Of a stretch of 64,000 nucleotides of DNA, positions 33,243 to 41,362 are shown one piece after another. A model generated the notes under the pieces. That model ran no database searches. It was not told the DNA's origin and saw nothing but the letters and a program-made list of their open reading frames with translations. Every line of letters begins with the position of its first letter. Within the stretch, counting starts at the first letter, position 1. Both the position numbers and the translations under genes were made by a program. This DNA comes from Candidatus Eisenbergiella intestinipullorum (GTDB lineage Bacteria > Bacillota > Clostridia > Lachnospirales > Lachnospiraceae): contig DWWH01000050.1 in NCBI GenBank assembly GCA_019119815.1, positions 57,063-121,062 on the forward strand, written 5' to 3'.

Positions 33243-35276
33243 CTATTTCTGAAAGCAGATCTCCAGAAGCGCCGGCTCTGCCCCGGCACATTCCACCGTC
33301 CAGAGGCCTCCCCTCTTCTGCACGGCTGCTTCCTTTCCCCGGCACAGGACACGGCTGATGCTTCCCTCGCACCAGAAACCGATCCTTCCGCCCTCCTTCA
33401 GCAGGGCGGTCAGCCTTCCCTCTTCCTTCTGTATCAGCTCCACACAGGCCGTTCCCACATATTTGTCCAGAAGGCCGAACAGCTGGATGTCCTCCGTTTC
33501 CGGAAGCACCGTAAACAACTCTCCGTCATTGGCCGGAAGCGCGAACTCAGCCTCCTCTTCCTCATTCAGCCGGTACAGCCTTTCCTCCTTCCAGGCCCAG
33601 GCCAGCCACCGTTTTCCCTGCAGTCCCGGGATGTCGGCGACAGACAGACTGCCCTGACAGGGCCTGTCTTCTCCGTTTATGTTCAGCGCTGCGACCACAT
33701 AAGCCGCTTTGCTGGTATTGAAGATCTTCAGCGGCCACTGCGCGTTCACCGCATTCTCAAACAGGCAGTCCAGCGTGGGCATTCCCAGTCCGTCGCAGCG
33801 CAGCAGCCTTCCGTCCGAAAGGATCAGCGGGCGGATATAGCTTCCATCGGTTTTTCCCACCGCGTCGCTCACATAAACGGGACCGCCGCTCACGGCGCGC
33901 AGCATGGAATTCTGCCGGTTCTCCTCATGGCTGCTCCAGAACATATCCCAATCTCCCCAGTAGAACTGTCCCTGAAGAAGAGTATTGTAGCAGTTCTGCA
34001 GAGCATGCTCCCGGAAGCCATGCGGCACGTCCGGCACAAAATCGTCGCTGCTTCTGGAAACAGCACAGGCGGGACGATGCCACATATCCTCAGCAGCCAT
34101 TCCCATACAGCTGATCAGATTATTGTGGAAATGGAGCGCCGCGGAAGCTCCGAGCCCCTTCTGGATCGCCTCCGAGGCCTTTCCGTAGCTCTCCGTTCCG
34201 GCATAGAAAAGAGAAATGGCGCTCTGTCCGTCTACCTTGATGAAATCAATGCCGCAGCGCTCCTTCAGGTAGGAATGCCAGGCATCATAGAAGCGAAAGG
34301 CCGCTCCCTCTTCTGCCGCCGGCACGATCCTGCCGTCCGTTAGCTGTCTGCTCCCCTTTTGCAGGGCTTTTGCCGCTTCGCTTCCCTTCTCCAGTCCGTT
34401 CCAGTAACCCATGACCGCATGCCAGACGCCCACATGGTCGATCCCATATCCGTCCTTCAGCTTCTCCACGCAGGCCGCCAGGCCGTCCGGAAATTTTTCC
34501 CGGTCCGCATCCAGCCCCTTTAACACCTGCTTCTCATAATCCGCATCCAGCCATCCATCGTCGATCAGCACCCATCTGACCGGGATCTGCTTTTCCTTCA
34601 GCTCCTGCATCTTTTCCAGGAGTCCCTTCTCATTTACCCTGTGATAAAAGGCATCCCAGCTGCACCAGCCGAAATATTCAAAGATCTCCGGATAGCTGCG
34701 CGCCTTTCTGCTCATCTCCGGATGGCCCAGAAGCTTCAGCGCATATTCCGCCGCTTCCTCGCAGCAGCGATAAGGATCCGGCCCGCAGGAAACCGACAGG
34801 CTCAGTCCCTCCAGCATATCGCAGCCGTCCTGGCCGGAAGCCGCGGTCACACAGATCCCGTCCCCGTCTCCCTGCATATCCGTCCGGCACTGAGGACCGC
34901 ATACCGCCATCAGTGCCGTATAGCTCTCCCCTTCCTTCCAGACGAGCAGCTGCGTGCGCGCCGGGATCTCCTCCCATTTTTCCGGAAACGCGGGCCTGAT
35001 CCACCAGTTCTTATGCTGATAGACGGCAAGCAGCCCTTCCGCTCTCATTCCTTTCAGCGTAAACCGCACGCCGCCCTTTCTGTCAAAATAAGGCTGCTCT
35101 CCAAACAACGGCTGCTTTCTTTCCATCACGGCCCGGATTCCGATCGCAGCCGCGCTCCCGTGCGCATGAGCGCAGAAGGAAAACTTCACGCCTTCTTGCG
35201 GCACCGCCTCCGCCTCAAAAAGCTTCTTTCCGTCCAGCAAAAGCTCCGCTTTTTCCTGCTCCAGCTTCCATTCCAT
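33243..35276 (-). CDS. GH36-like alpha-galactosidase / raffinose-synthase (Sip1) family protein
   Basis: A 677-residue cytoplasmic enzyme of the GH36 raffinose synthase/seed imbibition type. FGWCSWDAFYHRVNEKGL, WVLIDDGWLDADYEK, HVGVWHAVMGYWNGL, IDFIKVDGQSAISLF (nucleophile Asp in KVDGQ) and CAVSRSSDDFVPDVPHGFREH (acid/base Asp in SSDD, split) are characteristic. Bacterial members are exo-acting alpha-galactosidases or related transglycosidases. The ATG at 35276 has GGAG ten bases upstream; the frame extends 19 codons into the repressor gene, which I exclude. It lies 20 bp after the ROK repressor and would trim alpha-galactosyl residues from the imported oligosaccharide. Confidence 0.88.
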   Translation of the reverse strand: MEWKLEQEKAELLLDGKKLFEAEAVPQEGVKFSFCAHAHGSAAAIGIRAVMERKQPLFGEQPYFDRKGGVRFTLKGMRAEGLLAVYQHKNWWIRPAFPEKWEEIPARTQLLVWKEGESYTALMAVCGPQCRTDMQGDGDGICVTAASGQDGCDMLEGLSLSVSCGPDPYRCCEEAAEYALKLLGHPEMSRKARSYPEIFEYFGWCSWDAFYHRVNEKGLLEKMQELKEKQIPVRWVLIDDGWLDADYEKQVLKGLDADREKFPDGLAACVEKLKDGYGIDHVGVWHAVMGYWNGLEKGSEAAKALQKGSRQLTDGRIVPAAEEGAAFRFYDAWHSYLKERCGIDFIKVDGQSAISLFYAGTESYGKASEAIQKGLGASAALHFHNNLISCMGMAAEDMWHRPACAVSRSSDDFVPDVPHGFREHALQNCYNTLLQGQFYWGDWDMFWSSHEENRQNSMLRAVSGGPVYVSDAVGKTDGSYIRPLILSDGRLLRCDGLGMPTLDCLFENAVNAQWPLKIFNTSKAAYVVAALNINGEDRPCQGSLSVADIPGLQGKRWLAWAWKEERLYRLNEEEEAEFALPANDGELFTVLPETEDIQLFGLLDKYVGTACVELIQKEEGRLTALLKEGGRIGFWCEGSISRVLCRGKEAAVQKRGGLWTVECAGAEPALLEICFQK

Positions 35277-35295
35277 CCTGTCCACTCTCCTGTGT

Positions 35296-36531
35296 CTATT
35301 CCTGCATCCCGCCGTTTCGGGGGAATACTTCATTTACCTTCCGGTTAAAAAAATCATCTGCCACGATCTCTCCGGCACCGATCACGCCGGCATTTTCTCC
35401 CAGAGCGGATACGCGCATCCCGTTTTCTCTGGCTCCCTTTACCTTTTTTGCATTCGCCACTGTCTGCACGATCTGAAAATATCTCGGGTAGTTCTGGATC
35501 AGGATCCCTCCCAGTATGATCATCTGGGGATCCAGGATATTGATCAGATTGCTGACCGCGATCCCCATATAGTGGGCGGACTGATTCAGGATGGAAATGG
35601 TCAGAAGGTCGTTCCTTTCCACCATTTCAAACACATCCTCGATCACCAGCTCTTTTCTCTTCGGATAAAGCGGATGGCTCTCCTCTTCTTCCAGCTGCTT
35701 CTCCAGCTCTCTGAGCACTGCGATCCCGGAGCTCATCGCCTCCAGGCAGCCTCTGTTCCCGCAGTTGCACCGCGGTCCGTTCACGTCGATCGTGATGTGT
35801 CCGAATTCTCCCGCGATGCTGTTCGCTCCCACCTTGATCTTTCCATCTATGATAAGTCCGCTTCCGATTCCCATATCCACGTCAATGTAAATCAGATCGG
35901 ACGCCTGTTTTCCTTCTCCGTCCCAATACTCGCCGAAGGCGATCGCATTGGTGTCCTTGTACAGATAGACCCTGCACCCGGTTCTTTCTTCCATTACCTC
36001 TCTGAGAGGGAGATAATTTAAAAACGGCATGTTCGGCGGCGTCAGGATGACTCCGTTTTCCATGTCGATCGGCCCCGGCGCACCCACACCGATGCCAAGA
36101 ATATCTTCTTTTTTTATTCCTGCCTTTGCAGTTACCTTTTCCACCGCTGCCACGATCGTTTCCACAAACACGCTCTGGTTCTGAAAGATCCGTTCCATGC
36201 TGCAGCGTTCAATACACAGAATATGCCCGCGCAGATCCATCAGCGCGACTCTTGTGGCAAATTTATTGATATGTACCCCGATGGTGTACTTATAGCTCTC
36301 ATTGATCACGTAGGTCAGAGCATGCCTGCCCACCGTTCCCTTTTCCATCGCGTCGCACCGGATCAGCCCCAGCTCCTCCAGCTCCTCCAGGATCTTCTTG
36401 ATCGCCATGAAGGTCAGCCCTGTCGCCGCAGACAGCCCGGCTTTGGTCGCCGCTCCGTTTTTCCTGATATAGCCCAGGACGCTGCGTCTGTTAAAATTTT
36501 TCAGTTGAACCTGCTTATTCTGTTCCTCCAT
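35296..36531 (-). CDS. ROK-family transcriptional repressor (NagC/XylR type)
   Basis: Sugar-responsive regulator, 411 residues. An N-terminal winged helix-turn-helix (residues 12-75: FNRRSVLGYIRKNGAATKAG, LSAATGLTFMAIKKILEELE) is followed by a ROK sensor domain with GIGVGAPGPIDMENGVILTP (split), DTNAIAFGEYW, DMGIGSGLIIDGKI, GEFGHITID and an intact zinc motif CNCGNRGCLE. Start ATG at 36531 with GAGGG nine bases upstream. It lies inside the operon it probably controls, between the binding protein and the GH36 gene; the inverted repeat over the operon promoter at 39988-40017 is a candidate operator (inference). Confidence 0.92.
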   Translation of the reverse strand: MEEQNKQVQLKNFNRRSVLGYIRKNGAATKAGLSAATGLTFMAIKKILEELEELGLIRCDAMEKGTVGRHALTYVINESYKYTIGVHINKFATRVALMDLRGHILCIERCSMERIFQNQSVFVETIVAAVEKVTAKAGIKKEDILGIGVGAPGPIDMENGVILTPPNMPFLNYLPLREVMEERTGCRVYLYKDTNAIAFGEYWDGEGKQASDLIYIDVDMGIGSGLIIDGKIKVGANSIAGEFGHITIDVNGPRCNCGNRGCLEAMSSGIAVLRELEKQLEEEESHPLYPKRKELVIEDVFEMVERNDLLTISILNQSAHYMGIAVSNLINILDPQMIILGGILIQNYPRYFQIVQTVANAKKVKGARENGMRVSALGENAGVIGAGEIVADDFFNRKVNEVFPRNGGMQE

Positions 36532-36571
36532 TTCTTTTGTCCCTCGCTTTTTTTCGATTTTGAAAAGCCCC

Positions 36572-36595
36572 GCCGGAAAGCACAGGCTTTCCGGC
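36572..36595 (-). terminator. Hairpin after the sugar-binding protein gene (possible partial terminator)
   Basis: Perfect 10-bp stem GCCGGAAAGC / GCTTTCCGGC with a 4-nt loop, 27 bp downstream of the binding-protein stop; GGGGCTTTTC follows on the minus strand, so the T-tract is short and displaced. It could lower expression of the distal enzyme genes relative to the transporter. Confidence 0.5.
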
Positions 36596-36621
36596 AAAGC
36601 TTCCGGGACAATCCGCTCGTC

Positions 36622-37995
36622 TTATTCCATCACAATTTCAGGATACTGGTCATGCAGCTCAGACTTGAAGTCTTCGATGATCGCGTCATTGTCCTTACCT
36701 TCTTTTATACCATTTGTTGCCGCATTTTGGAACAGGTTTTGAGAAGCACGCGTATACTTGTCAGGCGTGATCCCTTCGATCTTGTCGCAGATCTGGCTGT
36801 AGGTGGCAAGGATGTTCTGTCCGCCGAAATCTGCGGAGGTAAAGCCCTCTGCCAGAGTATCGGTCACAGTCTTGCTCGCGGGAACCTGATTGTAGGATTC
36901 CATGTTCACGGTCTGGAACTCGCTGGAAGCCAGATAGGTTAAGAACACGCCGGCCGCTTCCTTGTTCTCGGAGTTGTTGTATACGCAGGTTCCGGTCGCG
37001 CCTTCATAAGAAGCCTTGAACGGTACCGCTACGCCCACATTGCCCGCATTGGCATCCCAGTCGGTGAAGTAATCCCAGGAGGGCATGATACGGAACAGCA
37101 GAGTTCCTTCGTTCCAGGCAGCCGCCCACTCGGAGCTCCAGGAGCCGAGTTCTGCGTTCGCGCTGCTGGCATACATGGTCCTCATGCTCTCGATCAGGTT
37201 CATCCAGTCGTCGCTGATGTTCAGAACGCCGTCACGTACCAGGGGCTCAAAGGAGAAGGCTTCCACCTTTACCATCTCAGCGATGTTGGGCCACAGATGA
37301 ACCGTTCCGCCGGACGCTTCGTAGATCTCTTCGCCCTTGGTGATGATGCTTTCCCAGTCAGGGAACATGGCCGCGATCTCGTCCGGATCGCTGGTGCCCA
37401 GCCACTCCTCACAGGCGTCTCTCAGATACCAGATGGCAACAGGAGAGGACTGGAAGATCATGGCCTTGTAGTTGCCTTTGGAATCCTTCATCTGAGCCTT
37501 CTGGAACTCATAATAATCCGCTACCAGATCCTCCACGTTAATGTAGGAAAGGTCTGCGATCAGATCGCTGTCCAGGAACTCATACATATAGTTCTCTTCC
37601 AGGTCGAACACATCCGGAACATCGGTTCCGCTCTGCAGAGCGGTCAGGATCTTGGTCTTGTACTCATCTCCGCCGAAGACCTGAAGATCGATCTTCACGT
37701 TGGGATAAATCTTGTTGAACTCCGTCACCAGGTTGTTTGCGCTGTCCGTATAGGTCCAGTAGGTGAATTCTCCGGTAACGCTCGCCGGATCTGCGGCAGC
37801 CTCTTCGGTTCCTGCCTCCGTCGCTGTTTCCGCAACGGTCTCAGCGGTCGTTTCCGCCGTCGTCTCAGCAGCCGTGCTCTCTGCGGGCGCGCTTTCCGCA
37901 GGCGCGCTTTCTGTCGTGCTTCCTGAGCCGCAGCCGGTGAGCATCGCCGCAACCATAGCTGCACTCAAAAGAATGGAAACCAGTTTCTTTTTCAT
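36622..37995 (-). CDS. Sugar ABC transporter substrate-binding lipoprotein
   Basis: Extracellular family 1 solute-binding protein, 457 residues. MKKKLVSILLSAAMVAAMLTGC is a lipoprotein signal (Cys22), then an Ala/Glu/Ser/Thr linker to about residue 70. The mature domain starts EFTYWTYTDSANNLVTEFN and contains ILTALQSGTDVPDVFDLEE and the Trp-rich LGSWSSEWAAAWNEGTLL, as expected for oligosaccharide binders. The start is behind AAAGGAGGA. It is third in the operon after two permeases, with a stem-loop in the 145-bp gap before it. With no ATPase gene here the system probably uses a shared MsmK/UgpC-type ATPase. Confidence 0.92.
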   Translation of the reverse strand: MKKKLVSILLSAAMVAAMLTGCGSGSTTESAPAESAPAESTAAETTAETTAETVAETATEAGTEEAAADPASVTGEFTYWTYTDSANNLVTEFNKIYPNVKIDLQVFGGDEYKTKILTALQSGTDVPDVFDLEENYMYEFLDSDLIADLSYINVEDLVADYYEFQKAQMKDSKGNYKAMIFQSSPVAIWYLRDACEEWLGTSDPDEIAAMFPDWESIITKGEEIYEASGGTVHLWPNIAEMVKVEAFSFEPLVRDGVLNISDDWMNLIESMRTMYASSANAELGSWSSEWAAAWNEGTLLFRIMPSWDYFTDWDANAGNVGVAVPFKASYEGATGTCVYNNSENKEAAGVFLTYLASSEFQTVNMESYNQVPASKTVTDTLAEGFTSADFGGQNILATYSQICDKIEGITPDKYTRASQNLFQNAATNGIKEGKDNDAIIEDFKSELHDQYPEIVME

Positions 37996-38037
37996 GTCTT
38001 ATCCTCCTTTAAGATTGAATCCTGCAGTTTCCTGCAT

Positions 38038-38064
38038 ATATTTATCAGCGTTGCTGATGAATAT
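38038..38064 (-). other. Stem-loop upstream of the sugar-binding protein gene
   Basis: Stem of 12 bp (one G-T pair) at 38038-38049 and 38053-38064 with loop of three bases, in the gap between the second permease and the binding-protein gene. It lacks a T-tract. Such structures at binding-protein 5' ends can protect the mRNA segment and raise binding-protein levels (inference). Confidence 0.5.
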
Positions 38065-38140
38065 CTGTCTTAAGCCGCTCCCCGTTCCGGCAGCCCGCAG
38101 CCGCCTTTTCTTTCATACCTGCCGGGAAGCGCTTCCGGCA

Positions 38141-38995
38141 TCAGCCCTTTACCGCGGCTCCGATGGAGATCTTCTCCATGATGATCCTGGATGCGAAGCA
38201 GAACACGATAACCATCGGGATGACCGAAACCAGCATGCCCACGTACTGAGCGCCGTAATCGGCGTGCGTGGAATCACGCACCGTTGCGATCATCAGGGGA
38301 AGCGTGAACTTCTCCTTATCGTTCAGGATGATCAGCGGATTCAGGTAGCTGTTCCAGCTTCCGATGAAGGTCATGACTCCCTGTGTCACCAGCGCGGGAA
38401 CCATGAGCGGAAGGACGATACGATGGTACATCTTCAATTCACCGCAGCCGTCCATGACCGCCGCCTCCAGAAGCTCGTTCGGGATCGCTCCGTCCATGAA
38501 CTGTTTATAGAAGAAAACCGCAAAACAGTTGGCGATCGTCGGAATGATCAGCGGGATATAGCTGTTCAGCAGGTTCATCGCCTGGATCTCCTTGTAGAAG
38601 CCGATGATCCCCAGCTGGCCGGGAAGCATCATCGCCACCATGACCACGCTGAACAGGAAATTTTTTCCCTTAAACTCAAACTTGGAGAAGCCGTAGGCAG
38701 CCAGCACCGTGAAGTAGCACTGAACGGCCGTGACCACAACCGCCAGGAACAGGCTGTTCGCGATGCCGCGGTACAGCTCAATGTTCTGGGTCAGTCTGGC
38801 ATAGTTTTCCGCAAAATGAGTTCCCGGAAGCACATTTGCTCTCGCCACGATGTCGTAACTGTCATGAGTGGAAGAGATGATCATGACAAAAAACGGATAA
38901 AATGCGGTAACTGCAACGCCGAACGCAAACACATAGACGATGAAACGGGCAATGAAGCGCTTCATTTTCGATCTCATCAAGGCTTTATCTTTCAT
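38141..38995 (-). CDS. Sugar ABC transporter permease (MalG type)
   Basis: Second membrane subunit, 284 residues, about six spans beginning FIARFIVYVFAFGVAVTAFY. The EAA-loop is EAAVMDGCGELKMYHRIVLP. The start at 38995 has AAGGA six bases upstream and follows the stop of the first permease by one base, so the two are translationally coupled. Pairs with the MalF-type subunit to import the oligosaccharide delivered by the binding protein encoded next. Confidence 0.92.
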   Translation of the reverse strand: MKDKALMRSKMKRFIARFIVYVFAFGVAVTAFYPFFVMIISSTHDSYDIVARANVLPGTHFAENYARLTQNIELYRGIANSLFLAVVVTAVQCYFTVLAAYGFSKFEFKGKNFLFSVVMVAMMLPGQLGIIGFYKEIQAMNLLNSYIPLIIPTIANCFAVFFYKQFMDGAIPNELLEAAVMDGCGELKMYHRIVLPLMVPALVTQGVMTFIGSWNSYLNPLIILNDKEKFTLPLMIATVRDSTHADYGAQYVGMLVSVIPMVIVFCFASRIIMEKISIGAAVKG

Positions 38996-38996
38996 G

Positions 38997-39908
38997 TCAT
39001 TTCCTTCCTTTCCGGGCCTTTTTGGTCTTGCCGTAATCATCTCCCCGGTCTCTGGTGACCAGAAGAGAAATAATGCTGAAGAATGCGATGATCACAAAGA
39101 TTCCATAAGATACCGCCGCGGAGTAGCCGAACTGGAAGCGCACAAATGCGGAATCATACATGTACTTGACCATCGTGGTGGTCGCATCGCCGGGTACGTT
39201 CGTGAATACCAGCTTGGATTCATCGAACATCTGCAGACCGCCGATCACGGAGGTTACCAGCACATAGATCAGGATCGGCCGCATCAGCGGGATCGTGATC
39301 TTTGTGATCTTCTGCCAGCTTGACGCTCCATCCACCTCCGCAGCCTCAAGGACCTCTTCGGAAATGGAATTGATACCCGCCGTAAAGTAGATAATGTTGA
39401 AACCGAAGTTTTTCCAGCAGATGGCGATGGCGATTACCATCCGGGCCAGCATCTGATTATTCTGGAAGTCCACCGCCTCCAAGCCGAGAGCGGAAATGAT
39501 GTTGTTGATCGCTCCGCCCGGATAGGAGAACATCGCGCCGAACAGCAGGCCGATCGTTACCGGAGTGACCAGATTCGGGAAGTAATAAATATTTCTCAGA
39601 ATGAACCTTCCCCGGAACCATTTGTTGCTCAGGATCAGCGCCAGCAGGAATGCGATGGTAAGCTGCGGGATGATGGACATGATCCAGATCAGGAGCGTGT
39701 TGCCGATGGACTGAAAAAAGTATCCGGATTCGATCATCCTCTGATAATTATCCCATCCCACAAAAGTAAGATTTCCTGACAGCACATCCATATCGCAGAA
39801 GCTCAGCACAAAGGAATATAAGATTGGGAATAAATTAAATATTAAAAAAACTATAAAAAATGGTGCGAGATACAGATAAGCATATTTGCTTCTTTTTTTG
39901 GAATTCAC
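38997..39908 (-). CDS. Sugar ABC transporter permease (MalF type), first gene of the glycoside operon
   Basis: First membrane subunit, 303 residues: short basic N-terminus MNSKKRSKYAYLYLAPFF, six spans and EAA-loop EAAEVDGASSWQKITKITIP. The start is the GTG at 39908 with GGAGG seven bases upstream. It is preceded by a well-formed promoter about 95 bp upstream and an AT-rich 444-bp region, so it is the promoter-proximal gene of a co-oriented run of 19 genes reaching 11529. Confidence 0.92.
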   Translation of the reverse strand: MNSKKRSKYAYLYLAPFFIVFLIFNLFPILYSFVLSFCDMDVLSGNLTFVGWDNYQRMIESGYFFQSIGNTLLIWIMSIIPQLTIAFLLALILSNKWFRGRFILRNIYYFPNLVTPVTIGLLFGAMFSYPGGAINNIISALGLEAVDFQNNQMLARMVIAIAICWKNFGFNIIYFTAGINSISEEVLEAAEVDGASSWQKITKITIPLMRPILIYVLVTSVIGGLQMFDESKLVFTNVPGDATTTMVKYMYDSAFVRFQFGYSAAVSYGIFVIIAFFSIISLLVTRDRGDDYGKTKKARKGRK

Positions 39909-39987
39909 TTCTATTCCTCCTTTTCTCCCCTACTTGTTACTATTTTGTACATTTTTTCTGCCGCTTCCGCGTCTTTTTACGTCACTC

Positions 39988-40017
39988 TTACCTGTTACAA
40001 ACAATATACACAGGTTA
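39988..40017. promoter_or_regulatory. Inverted repeat over the -10 region of the glycoside operon promoter (candidate operator)
   Basis: TTACCTGT (39988-39995) and ACAGGTTA (40010-40017) form an imperfect dyad (7 of 8 pairs) separated by 14 bp, spanning the -10 hexamer and start site. Position suits repression; the operon encodes a ROK repressor. No second copy was noticed in the window. Confidence 0.45.
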
Positions 40018-40031
40018 TATTATAAAATCAA
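40003..40031 (-). promoter_or_regulatory. Sigma-A-type promoter of the glycoside operon
   Basis: Minus strand TTGATT (40026-40031), exactly 17 bp, TATATT (40003-40008). The remaining part of the 444-bp gap, up to the terminators at 40207-40271, is AT-rich with no supported gene. Confidence 0.75.
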
Positions 40032-40206
40032 GCCTTAATTAAACTTTTTTTAATTATGAATTAATTTTTATCGTTTTACACAAATTCTCAAGGCTGTTTT
40101 TGTCTATTTTCACCGGACTTCCCTCCGTTTTACCATTTTTACACAGTCTTATTAAATTTTCTTTAATATGTGAATCAATTCTAATGAACTCCGGCCTCAA
40201 TCCGGA

Positions 40207-40249
40207 TTTTTCATTCAATAGGAAATGAAATTTCCTATTGAATGAAAAA
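40207..40249. terminator. 20-bp perfect inverted repeat, bidirectional terminator candidate
   Basis: Arms 40207-40226 and 40230-40249 pair perfectly over 20 bp with a 3-nt loop; the arms begin and end with T/A runs on both strands, so it can act in either direction. It overlaps the A/T run of the neighbouring fabH terminator, making a tandem terminator at the end of the fatty acid operon. Confidence 0.7.
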
Positions 40250-40271
40250 AACGGCCTGTAACAGCCGTTTT
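40245..40271 (-). terminator. Rho-independent terminator of the fabD-fabH operon
   Basis: Minus-strand stem AAAACGGC / GCCGTTTT with an 8-nt loop followed by a T run, about 80 bp downstream of the fabH stop. Confidence 0.85.
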
Positions 40272-40352
40272 CACCGAATCTCAAAGGATTTTTTTCTGTT
40301 CTGATCTGATTCCCGCGGCAGACGCCTGCCGCCGCACCGTTCTGGATGCCTC

Positions 40353-41315
40353 CTACCACTCCATCACTATAGAACCCCAGGACAGGCCTCCGCCGAAACC
40401 GGAAAGGACGATCTTGTCTCCCCGCTGCAGCATTCCCTTCCGGTTGATCTCATCCAGCAGGACCGGAACGCTGGCCGCCGACATATTGCCGCAGTGATCC
40501 AGCCCGATCGGAAATTTCTCTTCCGGCACATGCAGGCGCTTTGCCACTGACTGGATGATCCGCAGATTCGCCTGATGCAGCACGAAGTACTTCACCTCCT
40601 CCGCCTGTACGCCCGCGTCCGTCAGCGCCTTCTGAATCGACGCGGGGACCGTCGTCACCGCGAACCGGTATACCTCCTGCCCGTCCATATGTACATAATC
40701 CACGATCTGCTCCTGTTCCGTCAGCGGATTGTGGTTTCTCCGGTTCACGCACAGAAGCGCGCTTCCCTTCTTTCCGTCACAGCCCTGATCGTAGCCCAGG
40801 ATCCCTCTTTCCGACGGCTGCAGCAGCGCGGCCCCCGCACCGTCTCCGAACAGCACGCAGGTGCTCCTGTCGCTCCAGTCCATGATCCGGGACAGGCTCT
40901 CCGCACCGATCACCAGCGCGTTCTGAAACCTTCCGGTCCGCAGAAAGGCGTCCGCCGTCTCCATGGCAAACAGAAAGCCGGAACAGGCCGCGTTGATGTC
41001 GAATGCCATCGCCCGGTCCGCTCCCAGCCTGGCCTGCAGCTCACAGGCTGCGGAAGGAGTCACATGATCCGCCGTCACGGTTCCCACCACGATCAGCTCC
41101 AGCTCCTGCGCGTCAAGTCCCGCCTGCGAAAGCGCCTTCACCGCAGCCTCATATGCCATGTCCGTCGTCGTCTCTTCCTTTACCAGATGCCTTTCTCTGA
41201 TTCCGGTCCTGGTCCGGATCCACTCATCCGATGTATCCATAATCCCGGAAAGCCAGTCGTTCGTCACACATACGTCCGCCAGACAGCTCCCTGTTCCCGT
41301 TATCCTGCTCGTCAT
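40353..41315 (-). CDS. fabH: 3-oxoacyl-ACP synthase III
   Basis: Condenses acetyl-CoA (or branched acyl-CoA) with malonyl-ACP to start fatty acid synthesis; cytoplasmic, 320 residues. WIRTRTGIRERHL, AFDINAACSGFLFAM (catalytic Cys111), YFVLHQANLRIIQ (His) and LDHCGNMSAASVP (Asn) complete the Cys-His-Asn triad; the block is GNMSAAS rather than the commoner GNTSAAS. ATG at 41315 behind AGGAG. Unusually it is the last gene of the fab block rather than the first. A strong terminator follows. Confidence 0.96.
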   Translation of the reverse strand: MTSRITGTGSCLADVCVTNDWLSGIMDTSDEWIRTRTGIRERHLVKEETTTDMAYEAAVKALSQAGLDAQELELIVVGTVTADHVTPSAACELQARLGADRAMAFDINAACSGFLFAMETADAFLRTGRFQNALVIGAESLSRIMDWSDRSTCVLFGDGAGAALLQPSERGILGYDQGCDGKKGSALLCVNRRNHNPLTEQEQIVDYVHMDGQEVYRFAVTTVPASIQKALTDAGVQAEEVKYFVLHQANLRIIQSVAKRLHVPEEKFPIGLDHCGNMSAASVPVLLDEINRKGMLQRGDKIVLSGFGGGLSWGSIVMEW

Positions 41316-41362
41316 TTCCTCTCCTTTCGCTGCCCGAAGGGCAGCGTTATATTCTCCCTGCT

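Noticed and set aside
40054..40359. Minus-strand open frame of 101 codons downstream of fabH
   Set aside because: It reads straight through the fabH terminator and the 20-bp inverted repeat into AT-rich promoter DNA, with no motif or ribosome-binding site.
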